Source: [Pasteurella] aerogenes (GTDB lineage: Bacteria; Pseudomonadota; Gammaproteobacteria; Enterobacterales; Pasteurellaceae). From it: DNA of 64,000 bases. The stretch is from NCBI GenBank assembly GCA_900637275.1, contig LR134362.1, forward strand, positions 2,170,001 through 2,234,000. Reading direction: 5' to 3'. The position numbers and the translations under genes were made by a program. Shown here one piece after another: positions 1-8,343 of this stretch. The notes under the pieces are model-generated. The model was given only the letters and a program-made list of their open reading frames with translations, ran no database searches and was not told the DNA's origin. Each line of letters starts with the position of its first letter. The first letter of the stretch is position 1.

Positions 1-783
1 TGGAATATCCATCGCATTAAAATACGGTTTATCCGCCGCTAATTTTTTAATTCCATCAGCCGGGATAGCAACTAATTGCAGATCAAAACTTTGTTGTAAT
101 TCCATTAAGGAGGAATTCGGCAAGCCACTCGTTAAAAACGCTGCATCAATGGTTCCCGCTTTTAGGGCATCTGCCGCTTCGGCATAACCGAGATAATCAA
201 CTTTAATATCCGCATAGGAAATGCCAAAACCGGCAAGTAAGTTACGCGCATTGACTTCAACCCCAGAATTTTGATCGCCGGTCGCTACCCGTTTTCCTTT
301 TAAATCGGTAATAGTTTTAATGCCGGAACGTTTAGAGGTTACAATCTGTACATAGTTAGGATAAAGCGCCGCTACTTGCTCCACATTATCAATTTTATTT
401 TGGAAGCTGCCGGTACCGTTTAGCGCATCGTTTAACGCATCACTCATCACAAACGCCATTTCTACTTTTTTCTGCGCCATCAAATTTAAATTTTCTACTG
501 ACGCGCCGGTGGTTTGCGTTTTGGAATTGGTTTTTAGATTTTTACTATAAATGTCCGTCAATGTCGTTGCAATAATATTGTAAGGACCGGAAGCGCCGCC
601 GGTAGCAATGGTCACGAATTTGCTTTGCACAGTGGCAGGCGTTGCAGTTTCGGCACTTGTGCTGGTTGTTGTAGCATTACTTGCTGCAACATTTTCCGAC
701 GCTTTGTTATTATCACCACAAGCGGCAAGCAATGTAGCAAGTAGAACTGTTGCAGTAGTCAATACGACTTTCATTTTTTTCAT
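1..783 (-). CDS. TRAP transporter solute-binding protein, TAXI family (partial, C-terminus outside window)
   Basis: Leftward reading frame that runs off the window edge; 261 codons are visible. It begins MKKMKVVLTTATVLLATLLA followed by ACGD, a lipoprotein signal peptide with lipobox LAAC, so the protein should be anchored on the periplasmic side of the inner membrane. After a Thr/Ser/Ala-rich linker comes VTIATGGASGPYN and later VEMAFVMSDALNDAL, the pattern of TAXI (TRAP-associated extracytoplasmic immunogenic) binding proteins, which deliver organic acids to a DctQM-type permease. A ribosome-binding site AGGAG lies at 791-795. The permease is not visible and may lie beyond the left edge. 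The substrate cannot be told. The family call is fairly sure. Confidence 0.8.
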   Translation of the reverse strand, partial: MKKMKVVLTTATVLLATLLAACGDNNKASENVAASNATTTSTSAETATPATVQSKFVTIATGGASGPYNIIATTLTDIYSKNLKTNSKTQTTGASVENLNLMAQKKVEMAFVMSDALNDALNGTGSFQNKIDNVEQVAALYPNYVQIVTSKRSGIKTITDLKGKRVATGDQNSGVEVNARNLLAGFGISYADIKVDYLGYAEAADALKAGTIDAAFLTSGLPNSSLMELQQSFDLQLVAIPADGIKKLAADKPYFNAMDIP

Positions 784-1085
784 AGAGTTGCTCCTGTGTG
801 ATGTCATTGATGTTGTGTTATTGTATGCAATATTTTTTCATTGCAAACGATTGCTTTTTAACATGCCCAAGTTGAATTGTAAATCGTTTGTTAAGACTTT
901 TGTGAGATAGATCGAGTTTTTGGTTCTAAGAAAAACACGAAATTGAGAAAATAAATCGTACAACAATAATACCAAGAGAATTTTTGTGACAAAGGTGAGA
1001 ATTTCGCTTGAATTGCTTTGTGCAATGCCTCGTCAATGATAAACTAAGCAGAATTTTCGTTTTAAAACAAGACATAGGAATAACA
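784..1085. other. Divergent intergenic region between TAXI gene and proS
   Basis: About 300 bases without a credible gene; the short open frame across it is a shadow of the TAXI gene. It should hold both divergent promoters. A sequence at 901-916 (TGTGA, six bases, TCGAG) matches seven of ten conserved CRP-site positions and could regulate the TAXI gene, but this is weak. No clear promoter for proS was assigned. Confidence 0.35.
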
Positions 1086-2801
1086 ATGCGTACCAGTAAA
1101 TATTTATTATCCACGTTAAAAGAAACTCCCAATGATGCCCAAGTTGTCAGCCATCAATTAATGTTACGCGCCGGTATGGTCAGACCCTTGGCATCAGGGC
1201 TTTATAACTGGCTGCCGACCGGTTTGCGGGTGTTGAAAAAAGTGGAAAATATTGTGCGTGAAGAAATGAACAAAAGTGGCGCAATCGAAGTGGAAATGCC
1301 AGTGGTACAACCCGCAGAATTGTGGCAAGAATCCCAGCGTTGGGAGCAATATGGACCGGAATTATTGCGTTTTACCGATCGCGGCAACCGCGACTTTGTG
1401 TTAGGACCGACTCATGAAGAAGTGATCACCGATTTAGTGCGTCGTGAAGTTAGTTCGTATAAGCAATTGCCACTGAATTTATATCAAATTCAAACCAAAT
1501 TCCGCGATGAAGTGCGTCCTCGTTTCGGCGTAATGCGCGGTCGTGAGTTTTTGATGAAAGACGCCTATTCTTTCCATACATCTCGCGAATGTTTGCAAGA
1601 AACCTATGAGGTGATGTACCGCACTTACAGTGCTATTTTTACCCGTTTAGGCTTGGATTTCCGTGCAGTACAAGCTGATACCGGTTCCATTGGCGGAAGC
1701 GCTTCCCATGAATTCCAAGTGTTAGCGCAAAGTGGCGAAGATGATATTGTATTTTCCACTGAATCAGATTTTGCCGCTAATATTGAGCTTGCCGAAGCGG
1801 TTGCAATTGGTGAACGCCAAGCGCCGACAGCAGAAATGGAATTGGTAGATACGCCGAAAGCAAAAACCATTGCCGAATTAGTGGAACAATTTAATTTGCC
1901 GATTGAAAAAACGGTCAAAACCTTGATTGTTAAAGGGGCAACAGAAGAACAACCATTGGTTGCATTGATTATTCGCGGTGATCATGAATTAAACGAAGTG
2001 AAAGCGCAAAAATTAGCACAAGTGGCAGATCCATTGGAATTTGCAGACGAAGCTGACATTAAAGCGAAAATTGGCGCCGGCGTTGGATCCTTAGGACCGG
2101 TTAATTTACCGATTCCAATGATCATTGATCGCAGCGTGGCGCTGATGAGTGATTTTGGTGCAGGAGCCAATATTGATGGAAAACATTATTTTAATGTGAA
2201 CTGGGAACGTGATGTGGCGTTACCACAAGTAGCAGATTTGCGCAATGTGGTGGAAGGGGATCCAAGTCCGGATGGAAAAGGTACGCTTTTAATCAAACGC
2301 GGGATTGAAGTGGGGCATATTTTCCAATTGGGTACCAAATATTCAGAAGCGATGAAAGCTACTGTACAAGGGGAAGACGGTCGTCCGCAAACTATGATTA
2401 TGGGTTGTTATGGTATTGGCGTGAGTCGCGTGGTGGCGGCAGCCATTGAGCAACACCACGATGAACGTGGCATTATTTGGCCATCGGATGCCATTGCGCC
2501 TTTTACCGTTGCTATTGTGCCGATGAATATGCACAAATCAGAAAGCGTGCAAAAATTCTCGGAAAATTTATACCGCACTTTATTAGCGCAAGGCGTGGAC
2601 GTGATTTTTGACGATCGCAAAGAGCGTCCAGGCGTGATGTTTGCGGATATGGAATTGATTGGCGTGCCACATATGGTGGTGATCGGCGAGAAAAATCTTG
2701 CCAATGGTGAGATTGAATATAAAAACCGTCGTAGCGGCGAGAAACAAATGGTAGCGCAAGATCAGTTGTTGGACTTCTTAACCTCACAACTTCAAGCCTA
2801 A
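1086..2801 (+). CDS. proS: Proline--tRNA ligase
   Basis: Charges tRNA-Pro with proline in the cytoplasm. The product is 571 residues, close to the usual 572 of the bacterial long form. Visible parts are the class II catalytic core with motif 2 ([17 protein letters not shown]), the inserted INS editing domain that clears mischarged alanine (roughly residues 225-400, around [20 protein letters not shown]), motif 3 ([17 protein letters not shown]) and the C-terminal anticodon-binding domain. The start at 1086 is chosen over in-frame upstream codons because [13 protein letters not shown] is the family N-terminus and AGGAA sits just upstream. It is a single gene, divergent from the TAXI gene and followed by a terminator hairpin. 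Confidence 0.97.
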   Translation: MRTSKYLLSTLKETPNDAQVVSHQLMLRAGMVRPLASGLYNWLPTGLRVLKKVENIVREEMNKSGAIEVEMPVVQPAELWQESQRWEQYGPELLRFTDRGNRDFVLGPTHEEVITDLVRREVSSYKQLPLNLYQIQTKFRDEVRPRFGVMRGREFLMKDAYSFHTSRECLQETYEVMYRTYSAIFTRLGLDFRAVQADTGSIGGSASHEFQVLAQSGEDDIVFSTESDFAANIELAEAVAIGERQAPTAEMELVDTPKAKTIAELVEQFNLPIEKTVKTLIVKGATEEQPLVALIIRGDHELNEVKAQKLAQVADPLEFADEADIKAKIGAGVGSLGPVNLPIPMIIDRSVALMSDFGAGANIDGKHYFNVNWERDVALPQVADLRNVVEGDPSPDGKGTLLIKRGIEVGHIFQLGTKYSEAMKATVQGEDGRPQTMIMGCYGIGVSRVVAAAIEQHHDERGIIWPSDAIAPFTVAIVPMNMHKSESVQKFSENLYRTLLAQGVDVIFDDRKERPGVMFADMELIGVPHMVVIGEKNLANGEIEYKNRRSGEKQMVAQDQLLDFLTSQLQA

Positions 2802-2819
2802 TTTCCTTTTCTTTGATCA

Positions 2820-2855
2820 ACGCCGGCGTGAACCTATTACGCCGGCATTTTCTTG
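2820..2855 (+). terminator. Probable terminator of proS
   Basis: Perfect inverted repeat GCCGGCGT (2822-2829) and ACGCCGGC (2839-2846), followed by ATTTTCTT. The T-tract is imperfect, so termination may be partial. Confidence 0.6.
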
Positions 2856-3157
2856 CCGATAAAAACGGAAAAAATCTTGACGAAACGGCGCTTGAAGCGT
2901 AACATTCCGCACGATTTAGTAACAAGAGGACACTCACTTTGGACAGTCATAGTCGATACCGACAGTCATTAAACTAAATCTCGTCTGTTGCTTTTCAATT
3001 AGCTTATCGGCGGGATTTCGCAGGTAAGTTTCATTTACCTTTATTTATTTGGTATCTTTTAATCAAATTAGTCAAATTTCGACCGCACTTTTGTGGCGTG
3101 ACTAATTGGTTTTTTGTTCAACGCGTTTGTTCATAATCCCATAAGGAGTATGACAAC
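2856..3157 (+). promoter_or_regulatory. Long 5' region of corA, possible leader
   Basis: Three hundred bases without a supported gene lie before corA. They hold a uptake signal in reverse orientation near 3081, a 9-base direct repeat GACAGTCAT (around 2941 and 2960), and GC-rich pairable segments near 2890 and 3008. An RNA leader that senses a divalent metal would suit a CorA gene. I could not match the M-box or the yybP-ykoY consensus, so this remains a guess. Confidence 0.25.
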
Positions 3158-4105
3158 ATGATTAATGCATTTGCCCTTGAAGATGCACGTTTGGTGCGCC
3201 TTGATGAAGCCCACGGGGAACTCAATAATGCCATTTGGCTGGACTTATTGGAGCCGACATCAGAGGAACGTGAAGTTTTGCAAAAAGGCTTAGATCAAAG
3301 TTTGGCTTCCTTTTTAGAATTGGAAGACATTGAGGCATCCGCACGTTTCTTTGAAGACGAAGATGGTTTACATTTGCACTCATTTTTCTATTGTGAAGAT
3401 GAAGAAGATTATGCCGATCTTGCCAGTGTGGCATTTACCTTGCGCGATGGACGTTTGTTTACCTTGCGTGATCGCGAATTGCCGGCGTTCCGTTTGTATC
3501 GTATGCGTTCCAGAAATCAACGGTTGATCGAATGTAATGCCTATGAAGTGCTGCTGGATTTATTTGAAACCAAAATCGAGCAATTGGCGGATGTGATTGA
3601 AAATATTTATGCGGATTTGGAAAAATTAAGCCGCGTAATTTTAGAGGGAAAACAAGGCGAAGCCTTTGATGAAGCCTTGGCAACCTTGACAGAACAAGAA
3701 GATACCAGCTCTAAAGTACGTTTGTGCTTGATGGATACGCAACGCGCATTAAGCTTTTTAGTTCGCAAAACCCGTTTGCCGGCAAATCAGTTGGAACAAG
3801 CTCGTGAGATTTTACGCGATATTGAATCCTTACAACCGCATAACGAATCGCTGTTCCAAAAAGTGAACTTTTTGATGCAGGCGGCGATGGGCTTTATCAA
3901 TATTGAGCAAAACCGAATCATTAAAATCTTCTCGGTGGTATCGGTGATTTTCCTACCGCCAACATTAGTTGCGTCCAATTATGGCATGAACTTTAATAAT
4001 ATGCCGGAATTAGGGTTCGCTTATGGTTATCCGATGGCGTTGGGATTGATGGGACTTGCGGCATTTGCGCCTTACTGGTATTTTAAACGTAAAGGTTGGT
4101 TATAA
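3158..4105 (+). CDS. corA: Magnesium/cobalt transporter CorA
   Basis: Inner-membrane channel for Mg2+ (also Co2+ and Ni2+), active as a homopentamer. The product is 315 residues, almost the E. coli length. A long acidic and helical cytoplasmic N-terminal domain is followed by two C-terminal membrane helices. The signature GMN selectivity-loop motif is at residues 276-278 (SNYGMNF), and the tail is basic (YFKRKGWL). The ribosome-binding site AAGGAG is at 3141-3146. yggT follows after 15 bases, so corA-yggT-yggU probably form one transcript. A long untranslated stretch precedes the gene. Confidence 0.95.
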   Translation: MINAFALEDARLVRLDEAHGELNNAIWLDLLEPTSEEREVLQKGLDQSLASFLELEDIEASARFFEDEDGLHLHSFFYCEDEEDYADLASVAFTLRDGRLFTLRDRELPAFRLYRMRSRNQRLIECNAYEVLLDLFETKIEQLADVIENIYADLEKLSRVILEGKQGEAFDEALATLTEQEDTSSKVRLCLMDTQRALSFLVRKTRLPANQLEQAREILRDIESLQPHNESLFQKVNFLMQAAMGFINIEQNRIIKIFSVVSVIFLPPTLVASNYGMNFNNMPELGFAYGYPMALGLMGLAAFAPYWYFKRKGWL

Positions 4106-4120
4106 CTTCCAAGGATCAAG

Positions 4121-4681
4121 ATGAATTCATTACAATTTTTAGTTTCAACTATTATTAATCTGTTTAGTTTTATCGTCTTTTTACGGATGTGGTTTCAGTT
4201 TTGCCGCATTGATTTTTACAATCCCTTGTCACAAACGCTGGTAAAAATTACCACGCCGGTACTATTACCGTTGCAAAAAACTTTACCGACTGTAAAAAAT
4301 ATCAACTTGAGTGCAATAGTATTATTGATTTTATTGGGTGCAGTAAAATATCCGTTACTGAATTGGTTAGGGGCGGATGTGGTCGAAGTGCGCGGACCGG
4401 AAGTATATTTGATTATCGGTTTGTTGCATGCTATCCGCACCGCCGGCGAAGCGATTTTGTATATTTTATTTATCGGCGCGATTATGAGTTGGTTTAATCG
4501 TGGTGCCAACCCATTGCAATATACTCTGTATCAATTGGGCGAACCCTTGTTAAAACCTATTCGTCGCATTTTGCCAAATACCGGCATGATCGATTTTTCA
4601 CCGATGTTGCTTGCCTTTGTATTATTTTACGCCAACCGCGTGTTATACGATATTATTGGCGATCTTTGGGCATTAGCATAA
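4121..4681 (+). CDS. yggT: YggT family integral membrane protein
   Basis: Small inner-membrane protein of 186 residues made of two tandem YggT repeats (about residues 1-90 and 95-186), each with two hydrophobic helices. Repeated features are FLRMWFQFCRIDFYNPLSQ in the first half and ILFIGAIMSWFNRG with PLLKPIRRILPN in the second. The family has been linked to osmotic-shock tolerance and membrane organisation, without a settled biochemical role. It lies between corA and a YggU-type gene; the yggT-yggU pairing is conserved in gammaproteobacteria, which supports the assignment. Confidence 0.88.
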   Translation: MNSLQFLVSTIINLFSFIVFLRMWFQFCRIDFYNPLSQTLVKITTPVLLPLQKTLPTVKNINLSAIVLLILLGAVKYPLLNWLGADVVEVRGPEVYLIIGLLHAIRTAGEAILYILFIGAIMSWFNRGANPLQYTLYQLGEPLLKPIRRILPNTGMIDFSPMLLAFVLFYANRVLYDIIGDLWALA

Positions 4682-4722
4682 CCCATGATCCACAAAAGTG
4701 CGGTGCATTTTTAAGGAGTTTT

Positions 4723-5013
4723 ATGTCAGCGATTGAACAAATCGGAGAAGATTTACGCTTACGCATTTTTTTGCAACCGAAAGCCGGCAAGGATCACATT
4801 ATCGGCTTACATGACAACGAACTGAAAATCACCATCACTGCACCGCCGATTGACGGACAAGCCAATGCGCATTTGCTCAAGTTTTTAAGTAAAGTTTTTA
4901 AGGTACCGAAAAGTCAAATTCAGCTGGAAAAAGGCGAACTTAGTCGGCATAAACAAGTGCGCATTCCGCAACCGCAAACCATTCCCGCCGCACTTTTGGC
5001 GTTAATGGAATAA
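4723..5013 (+). CDS. yggU: DUF167 family protein (YggU)
   Basis: Small cytoplasmic protein of 96 residues, equal in length to E. coli YggU. It contains the DUF167 core (LRIFLQPKAGKDHIIGLHDN, then ITAPPIDGQANAHLLKFLS). Function is unknown. The start at 4723 is chosen because TAAGGAG sits immediately upstream and gives the family length; an in-frame upstream extension overlaps yggT and lacks a ribosome-binding site. A uptake signal (4696-4704) lies in the short gap after yggT. Confidence 0.88.
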   Translation: MSAIEQIGEDLRLRIFLQPKAGKDHIIGLHDNELKITITAPPIDGQANAHLLKFLSKVFKVPKSQIQLEKGELSRHKQVRIPQPQTIPAALLALME

Positions 5014-5024
5014 CGCTGTCCACT

Positions 5025-5462
5025 TTAAGCTAAATTCATTTCAAAAATAGTTTTCTTCGGATTAAGGCGAAAACCTTCTTGCTCTAAAATTTCTTGTTGC
5101 TGCTGGTTTTGTTCAATGACCAGACGAGTGGATTGGGTGTAGCGTACAAATTCCTTCGCTTTGGCAATAAGTGCGGTGTAAATTTCGGTTTTATTGGGAA
5201 TATCTTGTACAAAAATATCCGTCAATTGCCAATAACGTTGCAATTGTAAAGAAGACAGGCGGGGATAAAGTTGAATAAAACCAACCGCATTTTCATGTTG
5301 ATCAAGCGCCAAGAAAAAAATACTCTCGCTAAATCGAATGCGATTGGCTAAAAACGTAAAAGTACGTTCCGGATTTTCTGCCATATTGTGCGCCATACGA
5401 TATTGTTCAAACAGCGGCAGCAGGCTTTCGAGGTTCCATTGTTCAGCTTTAAATATCTTCAT
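5025..5462 (-). CDS. GNAT family N-acetyltransferase
   Basis: Leftward gene for a 145-residue single-domain acetyltransferase of the GCN5-related fold. Visible features are the helix 1-2 region (LLPLFEQYRMAHN), a beta-4 strand with FLALDQHENAVGFIQLYP, and a terminal segment ILEQEGFRLNPKKTIFEMNL that resembles the usual GF..-K..F-M end. The substrate is unknown. The start ATG at 5462 is preferred over a TTG nine bases upstream; the ribosome-binding site is weak. Its 3' end converges on yggU with an 11-base gap and no clear terminator. Confidence 0.8.
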   Translation of the reverse strand: MKIFKAEQWNLESLLPLFEQYRMAHNMAENPERTFTFLANRIRFSESIFFLALDQHENAVGFIQLYPRLSSLQLQRYWQLTDIFVQDIPNKTEIYTALIAKAKEFVRYTQSTRLVIEQNQQQQEILEQEGFRLNPKKTIFEMNLA

Positions 5463-5641
5463 TTGGTTCAATTCTGGTTATTTTTTATAAAATTTATACA
5501 GTGGATTGTAGCTTTTTCCCACAAAATAATCATCTTATTCTAAAAAAATTTTTTTGATTTTGCGGAATATTTCACGAAAAAAGCGAAAAATTTGATATAG
5601 TATGGCAAATTTTTTTAATTAATCACAATGGAGAAATACAA

Positions 5642-6409
5642 ATGGCTCGTCGTCCTTTAGTTATGGGTAACTGGAAATTAAACGGTAGCAAAGCATTTAC
5701 CAAAGAGTTAATTACCGGCTTAAAAGCGGAATTAGCGGGTGTGGATGGTTGTGATGTGGCAATTGCGCCACCGGTAATGTATTTAGCGGAAGCGGAAGCG
5801 GCGCTTGCCGGAAGCCAAATCGCCTTAGGTTCACAAAACGTGGACGTGAATGTACAAGGTGCATTCACGGGTGATATTTCAACCGCGATGTTAAAAGATT
5901 TCGGTGCGAAATACATTATTATTGGTCACTCCGAACGTCGCACTTATCACAAAGAAAGTGATGAATTTGTCGCGAAAAAATTCGGTGCATTAAAAGAAGC
6001 GGGCTTAGTGCCGGTGTTATGTATCGGTGAAAGCGAAGCGGAAAACGAAGCGGGCAAAACCCAAGAAGTTTGCGCTCGTCAAATTGATGCTGTTATCAAT
6101 GCATTAGGTGTTGAAGCGTTTAATGGTGCAGTCATCGCCTATGAACCAATTTGGGCAATCGGCACCGGTAAATCTGCAACTCCGGCGCAAGCACAAGCGG
6201 TTCACGCATTTATCCGTGGTCATATTGCAGCGAAATCACAAGCGGTAGCAGATCAAGTGATTATCCAATACGGCGGTTCTGTAAATGATGCAAACGCCGC
6301 AGAATTATTCACTCAACCGGATATCGACGGTGCATTAGTAGGCGGCGCATCCTTGAAAGCGCCAGCATTTGCGGTTATCGTCAAAGCCGCTGCACAGGCA
6401 AAACGCTAA
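5642..6409 (+). CDS. tpiA: Triosephosphate isomerase
   Basis: Glycolytic enzyme that interconverts dihydroxyacetone phosphate and glyceraldehyde 3-phosphate. The product is 255 residues. The TIM-barrel signatures are all visible: N-terminal MGNWKLNG with the substrate lysine, the catalytic His in IIIGHSERR, the catalytic Glu in [13 protein letters not shown], and phosphate-binding [14 protein letters not shown] with [16 protein letters not shown] precedes the ATG. An AT-rich upstream region with TATAGT near 5596 may be its -10 box. It ends at an inverted pair of uptake signals that can act as terminator. Confidence 0.98.
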   Translation: MARRPLVMGNWKLNGSKAFTKELITGLKAELAGVDGCDVAIAPPVMYLAEAEAALAGSQIALGSQNVDVNVQGAFTGDISTAMLKDFGAKYIIIGHSERRTYHKESDEFVAKKFGALKEAGLVPVLCIGESEAENEAGKTQEVCARQIDAVINALGVEAFNGAVIAYEPIWAIGTGKSATPAQAQAVHAFIRGHIAAKSQAVADQVIIQYGGSVNDANAAELFTQPDIDGALVGGASLKAPAFAVIVKAAAQAKR

Positions 6410-6423
6410 TTTTGCTAATATCA

Positions 6424-6452
6424 AAAAGTGCGGTAAAAATTACCGCACTTTT
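6424..6452. terminator. Inverted uptake-signal pair after tpiA
   Basis: AAAAGTGCGGTAA and TTACCGCACTTTT form a 13-bp stem with a very short AAA loop, followed by a few T residues. Two uptake signals placed head to head are a known terminator arrangement in Pasteurellaceae. This one sits between tpiA and waaA. Confidence 0.7.
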
Positions 6453-6473
6453 GTTATTCATCGGACAATATTT

Positions 6474-7751
6474 ATGTGGCGTTTTTTATACACCAGTGCA
6501 ACCTACGCAATCCAACCGTTTCTTTTATTGTTTATGCTTATTCGGAGCATTAAAGCGCCGAATTATCGCCGGCGCCTAAAAGAACGCTACGGGATTTATG
6601 CAAAATGTCGCGCGCCCAAACCCAATGGCATTATTATCCATGCTGCCTCGGTAGGCGAAGTGATTGCGGCGACGCCATTGGTGAAAAAAATTCAACAAGA
6701 ATTTCCACATTTACCCATTACACTCACTACGGTCACGCCAACCGGCTCGGATCGGGTAAAAGCCGCATTTGGCGATAACGTGAGTCATTTTTATTTGCCC
6801 TATGATCTACCGGGGGCATTAAAACGCTTTATTCAATTTGTTAAGCCCAAAGCCTGTATTGTGATTGAAACGGAAATTTGGCCAAATTTAATTCATCAGC
6901 TTTATTTGCGCAAAATTCCTTTTATCATTGCCAATGCGCGTTTATCCGAACGTTCCGCCAAACGTTACGGTTGGATAAAAAAACGCCTGCAAAATATGTT
7001 AAAGCAAATTACATTAATTGCGCCACAAGATCAAATTAGTGGTAAACGCTATTTGGAACTGGGTTATCAGAAAAATAAATTAAAATTGACCGGCAATATT
7101 AAATACGATTTGGTGGTTAAGCAGGATGTGTTGGAAAAAATTGCTACATTACGTCAGCAATGGTCAAAAGATCGTCCGGTGTGGATTGCCGCCAGCACTC
7201 ATGAAGGCGAAGAAGAAATTGTATTGAGCGCCCATCGTGAACTATTAAAAAAATACCCCAATTTATTGTTAATGCTGGTTCCACGTCATCCGGAGCGATT
7301 TAACGCAGTGGAAAATTTATTGAAAAAGCAAAATTTCGGTTATGTTAAAAGAACGGATAATAAAGCACCGGATATGTCGCACCAAGTGATTTTGGGTAAT
7401 ACCATGGGTGAAATGATGTTGATGTATGGGTTTTCCGATATTGCTTTTGTCGGCGGCAGTTTGGTAAAACATGGCGGACATAATCCGCTGGAACCGCTGG
7501 CATTTAAACTTCCTGTGATTAGCGGTAAATATGTGTTTAATTTTCCGGAAATATTCGATTGTTTATCGCAAGTATTCGGCGTATTGCTGATCAATGAAAC
7601 GCCGAAAGCCTTGGCAAATGCAGTGGATATTTTTCTCAATTCCAAACCGCTACGTGAGCGCTATGGCAATGCTGGTCATAAAATTTTGGTGCAAAACCGC
7701 GGCGCATTGCAGCGTTTATTCAATTTATTACGTCCATATTTAGAAAAGTAG
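6474..7751 (+). CDS. waaA: 3-deoxy-D-manno-octulosonic acid (Kdo) transferase
   Basis: Adds Kdo from CMP-Kdo to lipid IVA on the cytoplasmic face of the inner membrane, the first step of lipopolysaccharide core assembly. The product is 425 residues, the same length as E. coli WaaA. It has an N-terminal membrane anchor (about residues 1-20), the GT-B N-domain with IIHAASVGEV, ETEIWPNLI and NARLSERS, and the nucleotide-binding C-domain with STHEGEE and GGSLVKHGGHNPLEP. In H. influenzae the orthologue adds a single Kdo; residue inspection alone cannot settle this here. The start MWRFLYTSATYA is chosen for family length; the ribosome-binding site is weak. coaD follows almost directly. Confidence 0.94.
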   Translation: MWRFLYTSATYAIQPFLLLFMLIRSIKAPNYRRRLKERYGIYAKCRAPKPNGIIIHAASVGEVIAATPLVKKIQQEFPHLPITLTTVTPTGSDRVKAAFGDNVSHFYLPYDLPGALKRFIQFVKPKACIVIETEIWPNLIHQLYLRKIPFIIANARLSERSAKRYGWIKKRLQNMLKQITLIAPQDQISGKRYLELGYQKNKLKLTGNIKYDLVVKQDVLEKIATLRQQWSKDRPVWIAASTHEGEEEIVLSAHRELLKKYPNLLLMLVPRHPERFNAVENLLKKQNFGYVKRTDNKAPDMSHQVILGNTMGEMMLMYGFSDIAFVGGSLVKHGGHNPLEPLAFKLPVISGKYVFNFPEIFDCLSQVFGVLLINETPKALANAVDIFLNSKPLRERYGNAGHKILVQNRGALQRLFNLLRPYLEK

Positions 7752-7757
7752 GTGAAT

Positions 7758-8243
7758 ATGACAACCGTTATTTATCCCGGTACCTTTGATCCCATTACCA
7801 ACGGGCATTTAGATATTATTGAACGCAGTGCGGCGTTATTTTCACGTACCATTGTTGCGGTTGCCGCCAGCCCAAGCAAAAGACCGCTGTTTAGTTTATC
7901 CGAACGCGTTGTTTTGGCTCAACAATCGGTGGCGCATTTAGCCAATGTTGAGGTTATCGGTTTTTCCGATTTATTGGCAAAGGTCGTCATGGAAAATAAC
8001 ATTCAAGTGATTATTCGCGGGGTTCGCACTACCACCGATTTTGAATATGAACTACAGCTTGCCCATCTCAACCGTTTACTCACCCAAGGGGTAGAAAGCC
8101 TGTTTTTACCGCCATCGGAGAAATGGGCGTTCGTATCGTCAAGCATTGTACGAGAAATTTACTTGCATCAAGGCGATGTCAGTCAACTTGTTCCCAAACC
8201 GGTTTTGCACGCCTTAATGCAAAAGCGCAAATTAGGCGAGTAG
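7758..8243 (+). CDS. coaD: Phosphopantetheine adenylyltransferase
   Basis: Catalyses the penultimate step of coenzyme A synthesis: ATP plus 4'-phosphopantetheine gives dephospho-CoA. The product is 161 residues (E. coli has 159). The nucleotidyltransferase motif is [10 protein letters not shown] (T/HxGH type) at residues 9-18, with [12 protein letters not shown] and the C-terminal SSSIVREI loop. The ATG at 7758 is chosen over an in-frame GTG six bases earlier because AGGTG then fits as ribosome-binding site. It follows waaA by six bases, as in many gammaproteobacteria. Confidence 0.95.
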   Translation: MTTVIYPGTFDPITNGHLDIIERSAALFSRTIVAVAASPSKRPLFSLSERVVLAQQSVAHLANVEVIGFSDLLAKVVMENNIQVIIRGVRTTTDFEYELQLAHLNRLLTQGVESLFLPPSEKWAFVSSSIVREIYLHQGDVSQLVPKPVLHALMQKRKLGE

Positions 8244-8299
8244 CACCAGTTAAAAATCAAGATAAAATTGACCGCACTTTTAACGCTAATAAAATGAAG

Positions 8300-8328
8300 C
8301 GGGATGCCTTTGGCATCCCGATTTTTTA
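8300..8328. terminator. Bidirectional terminator between coaD and malT
   Basis: CGGGATGCC, TTT loop and GGCATCCCG (8300-8320), followed on the plus strand by ATTTTTTATT. It lies between the converging ends of coaD and malT. Confidence 0.85.
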
Positions 8329-8343
8329 TTATCAGCTTTAATA

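Noticed and set aside
608..910. 100-codon hydrophobic frame before proS
   Set aside because: It lies antisense to the TAXI lipoprotein gene and crosses its promoter.
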